Shown one piece after another: positions 8,135-15,701 of a DNA stretch of 28,515 bases. The notes beneath the pieces are model-generated. The model was not told the DNA's origin. It searched no databases and saw nothing but the letters and a program-made list of their open reading frames with translations. Positions within the stretch are counted from its first letter, which is position 1. Each line of letters opens with the position of its first letter. The stretch comes from Actinomycetota bacterium. GTDB taxonomy: Bacteria; Actinomycetota; Actinomycetes; S36-B12; UBA10799. The DNA lies in contig JAUPKM010000105.1 in NCBI GenBank assembly GCA_030837445.1, positions 1 to 28,515 of the forward strand, written 5' to 3'. The position numbers and the translations under genes were made by a program.

Positions 8135-9346
8135 CTACACGCGCTCGATGATGGTGGCCAGGCCCATGCCGCCGCCGATGCACAGCGTGATGAGGCCGTA
8201 CCGGCCCCCGCTGCGCTCGAGCTCGTCCAGCACGATTCCGGTGATGATGGCGCCGGTGGCGCCGAGTGGGTGGCCCATCGAGATGGAGCCACCGTTGATG
8301 TTGACCTTCTCCATCGGCAGGTTGAAGTCCTTGACCCACTTCAATACGACCGCCGCGAACGCCTCGTTCAGCTCCCAGACGTCGATATCGTCGGGGGTCA
8401 GGCCGGCACTCTTCAGCGCTTTGTGGGTGGCCGGTGTCGGTCCGGTCAGCATGATCGTCGGATCGGCACCGCTGACGGCGGTCGCCACCACGCGACCGCG
8501 CGGGGCCATCCCGAAGTCCTTGCCGACCTGCTCGTTGCCGATCAGCACCAGCGCGGCGCCGTCGACGATGCCGGAGGAGTTGCCCGGGGTGTGGACGTGG
8601 TCGATCTTTTCGACCCAGTGGTACTTCTGCAGCGCCACGGCGTCGAAGCCGCCCATCTCACCGATACCGGCGAACGAGGGCTTGAGCTTGCCGAGGTCGG
8701 CAGCGGTGGTGCCGGGGCGCATGTGCTCGTCGTGGTCCAGCAGCACCACGCCGTTGCGGTCCTTGACTGGCACGACAGACTTGGCGAACCGGCCGCCACT
8801 CCAGGCTGCGGCCGAACGCTCCTGCGACATCACTGCGTAGGCGTCGACATCGTCGCGGCTGAACCCCTCGGTGGTGGCGATCAGGTCGGCACTGATGCCC
8901 TGCGGCACGAAGTAGGTGTCATAGGCGGTCTCCGGGTCCATCGCCCAAGCGCCACCGTCTGTACCCATCGGCACCCGGCTCATCGACTCAACGCCGCCGG
9001 CGATGATCAACTGATCCCAGCCTGCGCGTACCTTCTGGGCGGCCATGTTGACGGCCTCGAGCGCCGAGGCGCAGAACCGGTTGATCTGGATGCCGCCGAC
9101 GGTGTCGGGCAGCCCCGAGTTGATCGCGACGGTCTTGGCGATATCGGCGCCCTGGTCGCCGACCGGGGTGACGCAACCGAGGATCACGTCATCGATCGCG
9201 TTGGTGTCCAGGCCCGAGTGTCGGGTGCGCAACTCGTCGACCAACCCACCTACGAGGGTGACCGGCTTGACCCCGTGTAGGGAACCGTTGGCCTTGCCGC
9301 GACCGCGCGGCGTCCTGATTGCCTCGTAGATGTATGCCTCGGACAT
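8135..9346 (-). CDS. fadA: Fatty acid oxidation complex beta subunit: acetyl-CoA acyltransferase (thiolase)
   Basis: The 403-residue thiolase cleaves 3-ketoacyl-CoA with CoA to acetyl-CoA and a shortened acyl-CoA, the last step of beta-oxidation. The nucleophilic cysteine is C92 in NRFCASALEAVN. GGVESMS, NEAFAA, the histidine of GGSISMGHPLGATGA and the second cysteine in LCIGGGMG are all present, so the active site is complete. Length and gene order (thiolase, then FadB) match the mycobacterial trifunctional enzyme beta subunit (Rv0859 type). ATG 9346 is preceded by GAGGAG at about 5 nt. Immediately upstream lies a 47-bp palindrome centred on a possible -10 box, so this gene and fadB are probably under tight repression. 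It is the first gene of the operon. Confidence 0.97.
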   Translation of the reverse strand: MSEAYIYEAIRTPRGRGKANGSLHGVKPVTLVGGLVDELRTRHSGLDTNAIDDVILGCVTPVGDQGADIAKTVAINSGLPDTVGGIQINRFCASALEAVNMAAQKVRAGWDQLIIAGGVESMSRVPMGTDGGAWAMDPETAYDTYFVPQGISADLIATTEGFSRDDVDAYAVMSQERSAAAWSGGRFAKSVVPVKDRNGVVLLDHDEHMRPGTTAADLGKLKPSFAGIGEMGGFDAVALQKYHWVEKIDHVHTPGNSSGIVDGAALVLIGNEQVGKDFGMAPRGRVVATAVSGADPTIMLTGPTPATHKALKSAGLTPDDIDVWELNEAFAAVVLKWVKDFNLPMEKVNINGGSISMGHPLGATGAIITGIVLDELERSGGRYGLITLCIGGGMGLATIIERV

Positions 9347-9356
9347 GCGTCTCCTC

Positions 9357-9403
9357 GTGGTTGATGGCTCTATTGACTATATGTCAATAGAGCCATCAAC
9401 CAC
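9357..9403 (-). promoter_or_regulatory. 47-bp perfect palindrome over the fadA promoter (probable operator)
   Basis: Two 21-nt arms, starting GTGGTTGATGGC and ending GCCATCAACCAC, are exact reverse complements around a 5-bp AT centre. The core reads TTGACATATAGTCAA on the minus strand. The repeat ends 10 nt before the fadA ATG, touching the GAGGAG ribosome-binding site. A TATAGT -10 hexamer (9376-9381) falls at its centre, which favours an operator. A hairpin terminator or a translational control hairpin are the alternatives. The TetR regulator encoded behind fadB is the natural candidate ligand. Confidence 0.7.
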
Positions 9404-9406
9404 GCA

Positions 9407-9422
9407 CCGGGGGTGGCCCCGG
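9407..9422 (-). terminator. GC-rich hairpin after the metalloprotease gene
   Basis: CCGGGG and CCCCGG form a perfect 6-bp stem with a 4-nt loop, 4 nt after the metalloprotease stop codon. There is no T run. It may end that transcript before the fadA operator. Confidence 0.45.
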
Positions 9423-9425
9423 GCG

Positions 9426-11996
9426 TCAGATCGACGGTGTCGTTCTCGTCGTGATTGGGGTAAACGGGAGGAGGGTTGATGCCCCGTTGCAATCGGTGGT
9501 GGGCATCAACTTCGCACGGAATCCATATCTGGTGGCCGCTGTCAATCCCGTAACGTTCTTGGTCAGGTTCAGGCCGGCCACCGGCCCTACCACCTCGATC
9601 GGGACTTGCGCCCAAGTCTCGGGGGCCTGGTCCGCCCGCCCGTATGCAAGGCACACCGCAGCAGACTTGACCGTTGTCACGGTTAGGCCGACTCTGAGTG
9701 ACGTCTTTGTCACGCTGCTAAACCCGCCCATCCCGAGCGTCGGCAGTGGCTCCGGTGCGGGCGGGGTTGCCTGGGAGCCGACCAGCTTCAGCCCAGCGAG
9801 ATCGCCATTGCCCCAGCGGGGTGCCGGCACATCCAGCCTGCTGTCCATGATCTGGCCGGTGCTGGGCAGGGCCGGTTGTTGCGTCCCGCCGGGCAGCGTT
9901 CGAGCTACGTCCGGGTGGGTCAGCCCGATCGAGTGACCCAACTCGTGCATGTAGAGGACCTGCCGACGCCACTTCTCCATCGAAGGCAGTTTCGTGGAGT
10001 CAATCGCGACGTATCCGGCAGCGATCGAGGCGCCCTTGCCGTCGTTCCTGTTGATCCAGTCGAAGCCGCCCACACCAGCCTCGGCGTTGTTTCCAAGACC
10101 GTTGAAGATATCCGTCCCGCCATTACCAGCTTGGGCGGCCGCCTTGGTGAAGGTGACCGTGATCTTGCCCTGCTTGGTCGGGTCGGTGTGGCGAGCCTTG
10201 GTCGGGACGAAGGCCGACTTGTCGACCCCCTTGTACTGAAGGTTCGGTCCACCGCCTGCTCGGACCTCCGCGACCGCGACCTGGACCCGACCGGCTTCGT
10301 CCTCACACGGGCCATCGGTCAGGGCCGGGCAGTTGACGACCACGTCGATCGGCGTGTTCGGGGTCGGCCAACGGACCGGTTGCCCGTTCGGTGCGTTCCA
10401 GAACTGCGGCACTGTATAGCGCCACCAGCTTGCATCACCAAGGTTGTCGTTCGGCGGTGGTGTCGGGGGAACAGTGACGTCGGGGACATCCACCTCGGTG
10501 GCGCTCGCGACTCGGGTACCGCCGTCATCACCGCTGGTTCCCGCCGCCACCGCGGTGGCGGCGACCGCCACCATTGCGCCATGTGTCAACCACGGCGTCG
10601 AGCATGATGCCAAGACGGCAGGCGATGCGGGGCGATCAAGCCACTCCACCCGGCGCTCGTAGCCGCCAATGGCGCATCCGCCGATCGCGGGGGGCGCAAG
10701 TGTGCCCGCGGCCGCGCCACCCGCCGCCGCGCCACCCACGGCCGGCCTCACTGCGGCACTTCCGGTCGGGGAAATGCCGGGACCCCTGAGGGTGCCGAGC
10801 GAAGGGTCGATCACTGGCGTGATGGTCGTCTCGGGGAGAGCGACCTTGATGCCAGGCATCTTGGGTGCCACGGAACCCTCGACGTCGGCCCAGTCCTTGT
10901 CGATCCGAGCCAGATCCTTGACGCTCACGTCAACGTCGTCATAGTCCAGAACAAATTCAGCCGCGCCAGCCTTCATATCCACGGGCATGGCCGCCACCTC
11001 AACGTGAATCAAGTCAGCGTCGACCTTGTCGTAGTAGGCGCCTGTGATAGCGGCCCGTGGCGGGACGACCGAGCTCAGCTTCGAGTTGACCCTCAGCTTG
11101 AGATCTTTGGTGCGTATTAGGTGAATCGAGCGCGTCGCCCGTCCGGCCACACCGGTGGCGCCCGGGATCGCAGAAGTCCGGAATGTCATCTCAAACGCGG
11201 GAATCGGCGCGGGCGGCGGGTTGTAGGGTGTGAAGGATCCCCAGGCGATGCCCTTGGCCGCTGCCCCGTTGGCCGGCGCGACCGCAGCGCTGCCAGCGGC
11301 GTTGGACACCGGGATACAGGCGACCGCGACCCACGCCATGCCGGGCAAGTTGTACTTCAACCGAGGCGCGGCCGGGAAGCCATCTGACGGGTAACCCCAC
11401 CAGGCCGAGATCATCCGGCAAGTCGCCTTGCCGCCTGGGCTCGCCACTGGCAGCCCACCGGGGGTCTTCGCGATTCGGGCCCGCAGAGCGTTCAGCTGAG
11501 GTGGCTTCAACGCGGAAGGGAACTTGACGATCGGCAGGGCAGGCCGGGCGCGGATCGCGGTCTTCCACGACAGGTTCTTCGTGGCCATCACCCGACCGCC
11601 GAACTGCACTCGGACGCTGCCGTCGCCCATCGCGTTGGCGACCGGGGCGCAGCCGATGCTGGCGTTCACATTGAATCTGGCCCGCGGATTCTTCTTCGCC
11701 AGTGCCAGCGAATAGTCGGTCCAGACACCGTTGAACCGACAGCTCAGGTTGGCCGAGGCGATCAAGCTCAGCACCCCAGGTCGAGCCACTCGAGCGGCTT
11801 CGGCGGCCGACACGACGAACCGGGTATCGAAGGCAGGGATTGTGGCCTTGTCCACCGGACCGGCAGCGGTGGCGGTCACGGCGGTAGGTGTGGCCGCCGC
11901 GGGTGCGGCAGCGTCGGCGGCCCAGGCGGGACTCGCAGCGAGACTGGCAGTGAGGGCGATGACAACAGCAGGTGGGAGGACCCGTATTGGTTTCAT
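9426..11996 (-). CDS. Secreted metzincin-like zinc metalloprotease with duplicated Cys module and C-terminal FnIII-like domain
   Basis: The 856-residue product starts MKPIRVLPPAVVIALTASLA with a signal peptide ending near AWA (residue 26). Zinc motif HELGHSIGLTH (H684, E685, H688, H694) followed by IMDS (Met-turn, M717) identifies a metzincin-type protease, closest to matrixin-like M10 enzymes. Residues about 86-144 and 193-252 are two copies of one module: C-R, aromatic W and Y, PRxxxN, then CxPVxNAxG and a closing W. I do not recognise this module. Residues 400-560 are Pro/Ala/Gly-rich. The last 100 residues resemble fibronectin type III (TAATRYGFRAKL). ATG 11996 has GGGAAGG about 9 nt upstream; the frame stays open further upstream into the next gene, but no signal peptide lies there. 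Extracellular proteolysis is inferred; the substrate is unknown. Confidence 0.85.
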   Translation of the reverse strand: MKPIRVLPPAVVIALTASLAASPAWAADAAAPAAATPTAVTATAAGPVDKATIPAFDTRFVVSAAEAARVARPGVLSLIASANLSCRFNGVWTDYSLALAKKNPRARFNVNASIGCAPVANAMGDGSVRVQFGGRVMATKNLSWKTAIRARPALPIVKFPSALKPPQLNALRARIAKTPGGLPVASPGGKATCRMISAWWGYPSDGFPAAPRLKYNLPGMAWVAVACIPVSNAAGSAAVAPANGAAAKGIAWGSFTPYNPPPAPIPAFEMTFRTSAIPGATGVAGRATRSIHLIRTKDLKLRVNSKLSSVVPPRAAITGAYYDKVDADLIHVEVAAMPVDMKAGAAEFVLDYDDVDVSVKDLARIDKDWADVEGSVAPKMPGIKVALPETTITPVIDPSLGTLRGPGISPTGSAAVRPAVGGAAAGGAAAGTLAPPAIGGCAIGGYERRVEWLDRPASPAVLASCSTPWLTHGAMVAVAATAVAAGTSGDDGGTRVASATEVDVPDVTVPPTPPPNDNLGDASWWRYTVPQFWNAPNGQPVRWPTPNTPIDVVVNCPALTDGPCEDEAGRVQVAVAEVRAGGGPNLQYKGVDKSAFVPTKARHTDPTKQGKITVTFTKAAAQAGNGGTDIFNGLGNNAEAGVGGFDWINRNDGKGASIAAGYVAIDSTKLPSMEKWRRQVLYMHELGHSIGLTHPDVARTLPGGTQQPALPSTGQIMDSRLDVPAPRWGNGDLAGLKLVGSQATPPAPEPLPTLGMGGFSSVTKTSLRVGLTVTTVKSAAVCLAYGRADQAPETWAQVPIEVVGPVAGLNLTKNVTGLTAATRYGFRAKLMPTTDCNGASTLLPFTPITTRTTPSI

Positions 11997-12150
11997 GTCG
12001 CCAGCCTTCCCAGCGTAAACATTGATGTATACGTCTATTTGAGCGAAACCATGCGCATCAAGCCGAATCGAAACGCAATAGGGACCCATCGTGAACCGAA
12101 CGGCCAGCGATGGCATCCACCGAACGTGCGGTTTTGGGGCTCCAGACGGC

Positions 12151-12173
12151 CCGTCATCGACGGTCTCGCGACC
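12151..12173 (-). terminator. Paired small hairpins after the WS/DGAT gene
   Basis: Directly after the WS/DGAT stop the minus strand reads GGTC-GCGA-GACC, then CCGTC-GAT-GACGG, sharing two bases. These two short stems could end the transcript. There is no T run, so support is modest. Confidence 0.35.
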
Positions 12174-13528
12174 TAGTCCCCCAGCGCCATCAATTCGTCG
12201 ATACCGGCGGCAATGCCGGCCAGCAGGAGTTTGTCGTCTGCCGCATGTTCGGCATCGCCGGTGACAGAGATGTTCAGGCTGCCGTTGTAGGAGTTGATCC
12301 CCACAACAGTCCGCAGGCTGGAGGCGATCGGGATGATCGGCGACAGGTAGCGCACCTCCTGACCGCAGAAGTACTGCGGCACCGCGGCCCCGCGCACGTT
12401 GGTCACCAGCGTGTCGGTCATCCATGCGGTGGACCAGCCGGTCCGGGCCACGACAAACTCCTGCAGCGGCGCCGGCACTACTTTCGACACGGTGTCCTCC
12501 ACCGCGCCGATCAGCGCCGGCGCCATCGACTTCTTTCCCTGCTGGGTCTGCTCGACAACGCGCTCCAACCGCTCGATGGGATCCTCGATACCTACCGGCA
12601 ATGCGATCGGCATGGCGCTGACCTGGTTGTTGGACCGAGTGTCGCCAGGCACCCGCCGCGACACCGGCATGATCGCCCGCACCTCCCGACCATCAGGATC
12701 CGAACCCTGCGCGATCAGCACCTGCCGGAAGCCGTTCGTGACACCGGCCATGATCACGTCATTGATGGTGGCGCCTTGCCGCTTGCCGGCCGCCTTGACA
12801 TCCGCCAACGGCAGATGCAGATGGCGCCAGTCCCGCCCCTTACCGGGCGCGCCGGACAATTCGGAAGGACGGCCGGGCGCCATCCTCAACAGCGCCCGGA
12901 CCGTGTCGGGAGCTGCGTAGGCAACCGCCGCGGCATCGGCGAAAGCGCCGGTGAGAGCATTCCGCAGACGGTCGCCAGCGTCCACCGCGCGATCCTTCGC
13001 GCCACCTCGTTCTGCGCGCCAGGCAGCGGCCTGGGCAACCAACGCATCGGTCAAAGTCATCCCGCCCTCCGGCGCCATGTCGAGGGCCCGCCCGACCAGC
13101 ATCGTCACCCCCTCGCCGTCCGCAACCGAATGATGCAGCCGCCACACCAGCGCCCACTCCTTCGGCGCGTAGCCCGTCAACACGGTGATATCCCAGAGGG
13201 GGGTATCGATGGGCATCGCCAGCGTCAGCATCCGGGAGATCTCGCCCTCGAGACCGCCGACCGCGATGGCCCGACGGGTCACATGGTGGGTGAGATCGGG
13301 TTCGGCTTCCTGCCACTTGGGCTGCAACACACCGGTGCGCGAATGCATCGGGATCTGTCGCAACCGAGGCGACTCCGGCAGGATTTCCGCGATCCTGCCG
13401 CGAATCTTCGCCAAGGCCGGCGGCTTCCCCCGAAACTCGAACACGCCACCGACAGCGACTGGACCGTCGGCTTGCACCAGGTCAAGCCAAAGCGAGTCGA
13501 TCATGTGCATACGTTCTGGATCAGCCAT
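12173..13528 (-). CDS. Wax ester synthase / diacylglycerol O-acyltransferase (WS/DGAT)
   Basis: The 451-residue enzyme transfers an acyl group from acyl-CoA to diacylglycerol or a fatty alcohol, making triacylglycerol or wax ester. The catalytic HHxxxDG motif is HHSVADG at residues 132-138. The N-terminus (MIDSLWLDLVQADGPVAVGGVFEF) and the C-terminal half, with TINDVIMAGVTNGFRQ, RAIMPVSRR, NQVSAMPIALPVG and VTNVRGA, are typical of the bacterial family, as is the length. It acts at the inner face of the membrane and on lipid droplets. The frame stays open upstream to 13807, overlapping the neighbouring gene, so ATG 13528 (MADPERMHMID) is chosen by alignment with the family; ATG 13507 is possible. 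No good ribosome-binding site is visible. It sits downstream of the aquaporin and PlsC genes on the same strand, which fits storage-lipid synthesis. Confidence 0.93.
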   Translation of the reverse strand: MADPERMHMIDSLWLDLVQADGPVAVGGVFEFRGKPPALAKIRGRIAEILPESPRLRQIPMHSRTGVLQPKWQEAEPDLTHHVTRRAIAVGGLEGEISRMLTLAMPIDTPLWDITVLTGYAPKEWALVWRLHHSVADGEGVTMLVGRALDMAPEGGMTLTDALVAQAAAWRAERGGAKDRAVDAGDRLRNALTGAFADAAAVAYAAPDTVRALLRMAPGRPSELSGAPGKGRDWRHLHLPLADVKAAGKRQGATINDVIMAGVTNGFRQVLIAQGSDPDGREVRAIMPVSRRVPGDTRSNNQVSAMPIALPVGIEDPIERLERVVEQTQQGKKSMAPALIGAVEDTVSKVVPAPLQEFVVARTGWSTAWMTDTLVTNVRGAAVPQYFCGQEVRYLSPIIPIASSLRTVVGINSYNGSLNISVTGDAEHAADDKLLLAGIAAGIDELMALGD

Positions 13529-13570
13529 GGCCCCAGCATTGCCAGGGGGCCGCCATGAGTCCACACGAGA

Positions 13571-13594
13571 GGGGCGCGGGCGAGTGTCCGCCCC
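13571..13594 (-). terminator. GC hairpin between the HExxH gene and WS/DGAT
   Basis: GGGGCG and CGCCCC form a 6-bp stem with a 12-nt loop, about 40 nt after the HExxH gene stop and about 40 nt before the WS/DGAT start. It could terminate the aquaporin-HExxH transcript. There is no T run. Confidence 0.3.
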
Positions 13595-13631
13595 GTTACG
13601 CAGCCCCAGCGCAGTCGGGCGGCAGCTCCCG

Positions 13632-14057
13632 CTACGCGAGTTGCCGGGCCTCCAGCTCGAAGAAGTTCGCTTCATACACATCATGTCCGGTTGCCCACGC
13701 GACCAGGGATGCCAGTCCGTAGGCGGGCAGGAAGAGTGGTCCCCAGTGCCGAGCCTGGGCCACATGGACCAGCTCGTGCTGCCAGTTCTGCTCGGCAGTC
13801 GCCTCATCCCGGGCGAGAATCACTCCCCCGAGCGTCATGGCCCCGATCCGCAGCCGGGGGTTCAGCCGGTCGAACAGCCGACCTGCTCCCGGCCCGGTGA
13901 CCAACACCACCGCATCACGTCGAGTTCGGCTGACCTGGGGCCCGGCGAGCAGGATCGCGACCCAACCGACCGCGGTCGTGGGCGCCGCCCAAGCGCCGGT
14001 GGCGACAGTTTGACCACGGCGCAGCCACTCCCCACGTCGGGGTCGGGCGGCCGTCAT
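13632..14057 (-). CDS. Small HExxH protein coupled to the aquaporin gene
   Basis: The 141-residue protein has one hydrophobic stretch near residues 24-39 (TAVGWVAILLAGP). The C-terminal half holds HELVHVAQARHWGP (H84, E85, H88), then a hydrophobic segment and NFFELEA (E134/E136). HExxH with a downstream glutamate in an NxxExEA setting is the gluzincin-like arrangement of DUF4157-like putative metallopeptidases. Whether it cleaves anything is unknown; it could be a metal-binding structural protein. The ATG at 14057 starts 2 bp after the aquaporin stop and has no ribosome-binding site of its own beyond the aquaporin coding end, so it is translationally coupled. A longer frame to 14561 overlaps the aquaporin gene and is rejected. 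Confidence 0.75.
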   Translation of the reverse strand: MTAARPRRGEWLRRGQTVATGAWAAPTTAVGWVAILLAGPQVSRTRRDAVVLVTGPGAGRLFDRLNPRLRIGAMTLGGVILARDEATAEQNWQHELVHVAQARHWGPLFLPAYGLASLVAWATGHDVYEANFFELEARQLA

Positions 14058-14059
14058 CG

Positions 14060-14809
14060 TCAGGTGGTCAGCTCGAAGAAGCCAACCGCCAGCAGCGCAC
14101 CGATGAGCGGGCCCACAATGGGGATCCAGGCGTAGCCCCAGTTGGACGAACCCTTGCCCTTGATCGGCAGGAAGGAGTACGCCAACCGCGGTCCGAAGTC
14201 GCGGGCCGGATTGACCGCGTAGCCAGTGGGTCCACCGAGGGAGGCGCCGATCGCGATCACGGTGAAGGCAACGCCGGCATAACCCAGCGCGGAGTTGCCG
14301 AACTGTACGGAGGAGTCTGCAGTACCGGGCTGAAAGGGCGAACTCTCCAGCACCCAGTAGACCAGCACGAAGGTGCCGATCACCTCGCTGATGATGTTCC
14401 ACAGCGGCGCCGAGACTGAGGCCGAAGTGAAGAAGATGCCACCGGTGTTGGCCGGTTCGTCGTGGGTATCGAACTGCTTCTTGTAGGCCAGATAGGCGAG
14501 CAGCGCGCCGAAGATCGCCCCCGCGATCTGGGCGGCGACGATCAGCGGCACCTTGGACCAACTCAGGCCGCCGGTGACGGCCAGCCCCAAGGTCACGGCA
14601 GGGTTGAGTTGGGCTCCCGACCGCCAGGCGACACTCGCGCCGACGAAGACGGCGAACCCCCAGCCGAAGGAGATCAGCAACCAGTCCCTACCCACGCCAA
14701 AGGACTTCTTCAACGTTGCATTCGCGCTGACACCGATTCCCAGTAGCAGCAGCAGAGTCGTGCCGATGAATTCACTGGCGAAGATGACGAACGGTGCGGT
14801 GTTGTTCAT
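14060..14809 (-). CDS. Aquaporin / glycerol facilitator (MIP family)
   Basis: The 249-residue membrane channel has the two half-helix signatures: NPAVT at residues 69-73 and NPARD at 200-204. It has the expected six hydrophobic segments, starting ASEFIGTTLLLLLGIGV. The aspartate after the second NPA box (NPARD) is typical of glycerol-conducting members, so passive glycerol and water movement across the plasma membrane is the best guess; selectivity-filter residues would settle it. There is no ribosome-binding site. Instead TAGCGT lies 6 nt before the ATG, which suggests a leaderless transcript. The HExxH gene follows 2 bp after the stop, and a PlsC-like acyltransferase gene lies upstream. Glycerol entry next to PlsC and WS/DGAT fits glycerolipid synthesis. 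Confidence 0.92.
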   Translation of the reverse strand: MNNTAPFVIFASEFIGTTLLLLLGIGVSANATLKKSFGVGRDWLLISFGWGFAVFVGASVAWRSGAQLNPAVTLGLAVTGGLSWSKVPLIVAAQIAGAIFGALLAYLAYKKQFDTHDEPANTGGIFFTSASVSAPLWNIISEVIGTFVLVYWVLESSPFQPGTADSSVQFGNSALGYAGVAFTVIAIGASLGGPTGYAVNPARDFGPRLAYSFLPIKGKGSSNWGYAWIPIVGPLIGALLAVGFFELTT

Positions 14810-14815
14810 GGCTGA

Positions 14816-14821
14816 ACGCTA
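14816..14821 (-). promoter_or_regulatory. Leaderless -10 box of the aquaporin gene
   Basis: TAGCGT on the minus strand ends 6 nt before the ATG, so the predicted first transcribed base is the A of the start codon. No Shine-Dalgarno site is present. Confidence 0.45.
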
Positions 14822-14888
14822 GTTGGCCGCGGCCGCGTTTCGCTCGCCCTTTCGATTCCCCCAAGCCAACGTCGACCACCCGGCCGAG

Positions 14889-15653
14889 CTACTGCTCGTT
14901 CTCGCGAGCCTTAGCCTTCTTCGCCCTTGCCGCTGCTTCCAACTCCGCCGCCTGGGCCAGCGTCGGGGCACTGCCGCCGTGCCGGGCGGGCAACCACCAG
15001 TCGTCCTGACCGGGGCGAGGCAGCTGCGAGTAGTCCTCGATGGTCTCATCGAGCAGGGCCCGCATCCGGGTATGCAGGTCCGCAGTCACCTCTGTCATGT
15101 CGTCTTCGACCGTGGGGTGCAACGGTGCGCCGACGTGAACGCTGATGGCTTTCCCGCGGGAGAGGTCCTTGTGGTGGTAGGAGAAGATCCGCTGCCCGCC
15201 GAACACGATCTCCGGAATCAGCGGCACACCCGCGTCTGCCGCCATCCGGGCGGCACCCGTCTTGAAGTCCTTCAGATCGAAGGATCTGCTCATCGTCGCC
15301 TCCGGGAAGACTCCGACCAACTCCCCCGACCGCAATGCCTCCACCGCCGCCGCGTAGGCCCCGCCGCCAGCATTGCGATCGACCGGGATGTGCTTCATCC
15401 CTCTCATCAAAGGCCCCGAAACCTTGTGGTGAAACACCGCATCCTTCGCCATGAAACGCACATAACGGCCACCAGCATCTGCAGCCGGGACACCAGCGAA
15501 GATGAAGTCCAGGAAGCTCGTGTGGTTGATTGCGAGCACTGCCCCGCCCCTGCGAGGGACGTTCTCCACCCCGCGGACGTCCAGCTTCATTCCCATCGCG
15601 ACGAACATCACCCGCGCCGTCTTGACAACCGGGGTGTAGAGCAGATCAGTCAT
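14889..15653 (-). CDS. 1-acyl-sn-glycerol-3-phosphate acyltransferase-like protein (PlsC/LPLAT family)
   Basis: The 254-residue protein carries the acyltransferase blocks in order: NHTSFLD (HX4D, H44 and D49), MKHIPVDR (87-94), FPEATMS (116-122, in place of the usual FPEGTRS) and VPLIPE (143-148). The family acylates lysophosphatidate or related lysolipids at the membrane, using acyl-CoA or acyl-ACP. The Ala-Thr in block III is a mild departure that occurs in actinobacterial members. The C-terminus is charged and rich in Ala, Lys and Glu. ATG 15653 is preferred over TTG 15686 because TATCGT lies 7 nt upstream, suggesting a leaderless start. It follows the SDR gene by 48 bp. It probably supplies phosphatidate for phospholipids or for the triacylglycerol route that includes the nearby WS/DGAT. 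Confidence 0.9.
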   Translation of the reverse strand: MTDLLYTPVVKTARVMFVAMGMKLDVRGVENVPRRGGAVLAINHTSFLDFIFAGVPAADAGGRYVRFMAKDAVFHHKVSGPLMRGMKHIPVDRNAGGGAYAAAVEALRSGELVGVFPEATMSRSFDLKDFKTGAARMAADAGVPLIPEIVFGGQRIFSYHHKDLSRGKAISVHVGAPLHPTVEDDMTEVTADLHTRMRALLDETIEDYSQLPRPGQDDWWLPARHGGSAPTLAQAAELEAAARAKKAKARENEQ

Positions 15654-15660
15654 GGCGAAG

Positions 15661-15666
15661 ACGATA
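15661..15666 (-). promoter_or_regulatory. Leaderless -10 box of the PlsC-like gene
   Basis: TATCGT on the minus strand ends 7 nt before ATG 15653, and there is no Shine-Dalgarno site. It lies in the 48-bp gap after the SDR gene. Confidence 0.4.
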
Positions 15667-15701
15667 GCGGCATCGACGGCTCGCAACCGGCCAGCCGCCA
15701 G

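Noticed and set aside
8270..9280. Open frame of 336 codons on the plus strand
   Set aside because: It is antisense to fadA, where the minus strand has a complete thiolase active site. Long antisense frames are expected in GC-rich DNA.
9357..9403. Reading the fadA palindrome as a simple terminator of the metalloprotease gene
   Set aside because: It has no T run, contains a -10-like hexamer at its centre, and a separate GC hairpin (9407-9422) already follows that gene. It was kept as an operator, though a dual role is possible.
11997..12425. N-terminal extension of the metalloprotease frame
   Set aside because: It overlaps the WS/DGAT gene on the same strand and would bury the signal peptide that starts at 11996, which has a good ribosome-binding site.
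12110..13558. Open frame of 482 codons on the plus strand
   Set aside because: It is antisense to the WS/DGAT gene, which has the HHxxxDG motif and family length; the plus product is rich in His, Arg and Gly with no domain.
13632..14561. 309-codon frame covering the HExxH gene
   Set aside because: Its first half overlaps the aquaporin gene out of frame and reads as low-complexity sequence; the HExxH protein proper begins at 14057, 2 bp after the aquaporin stop.
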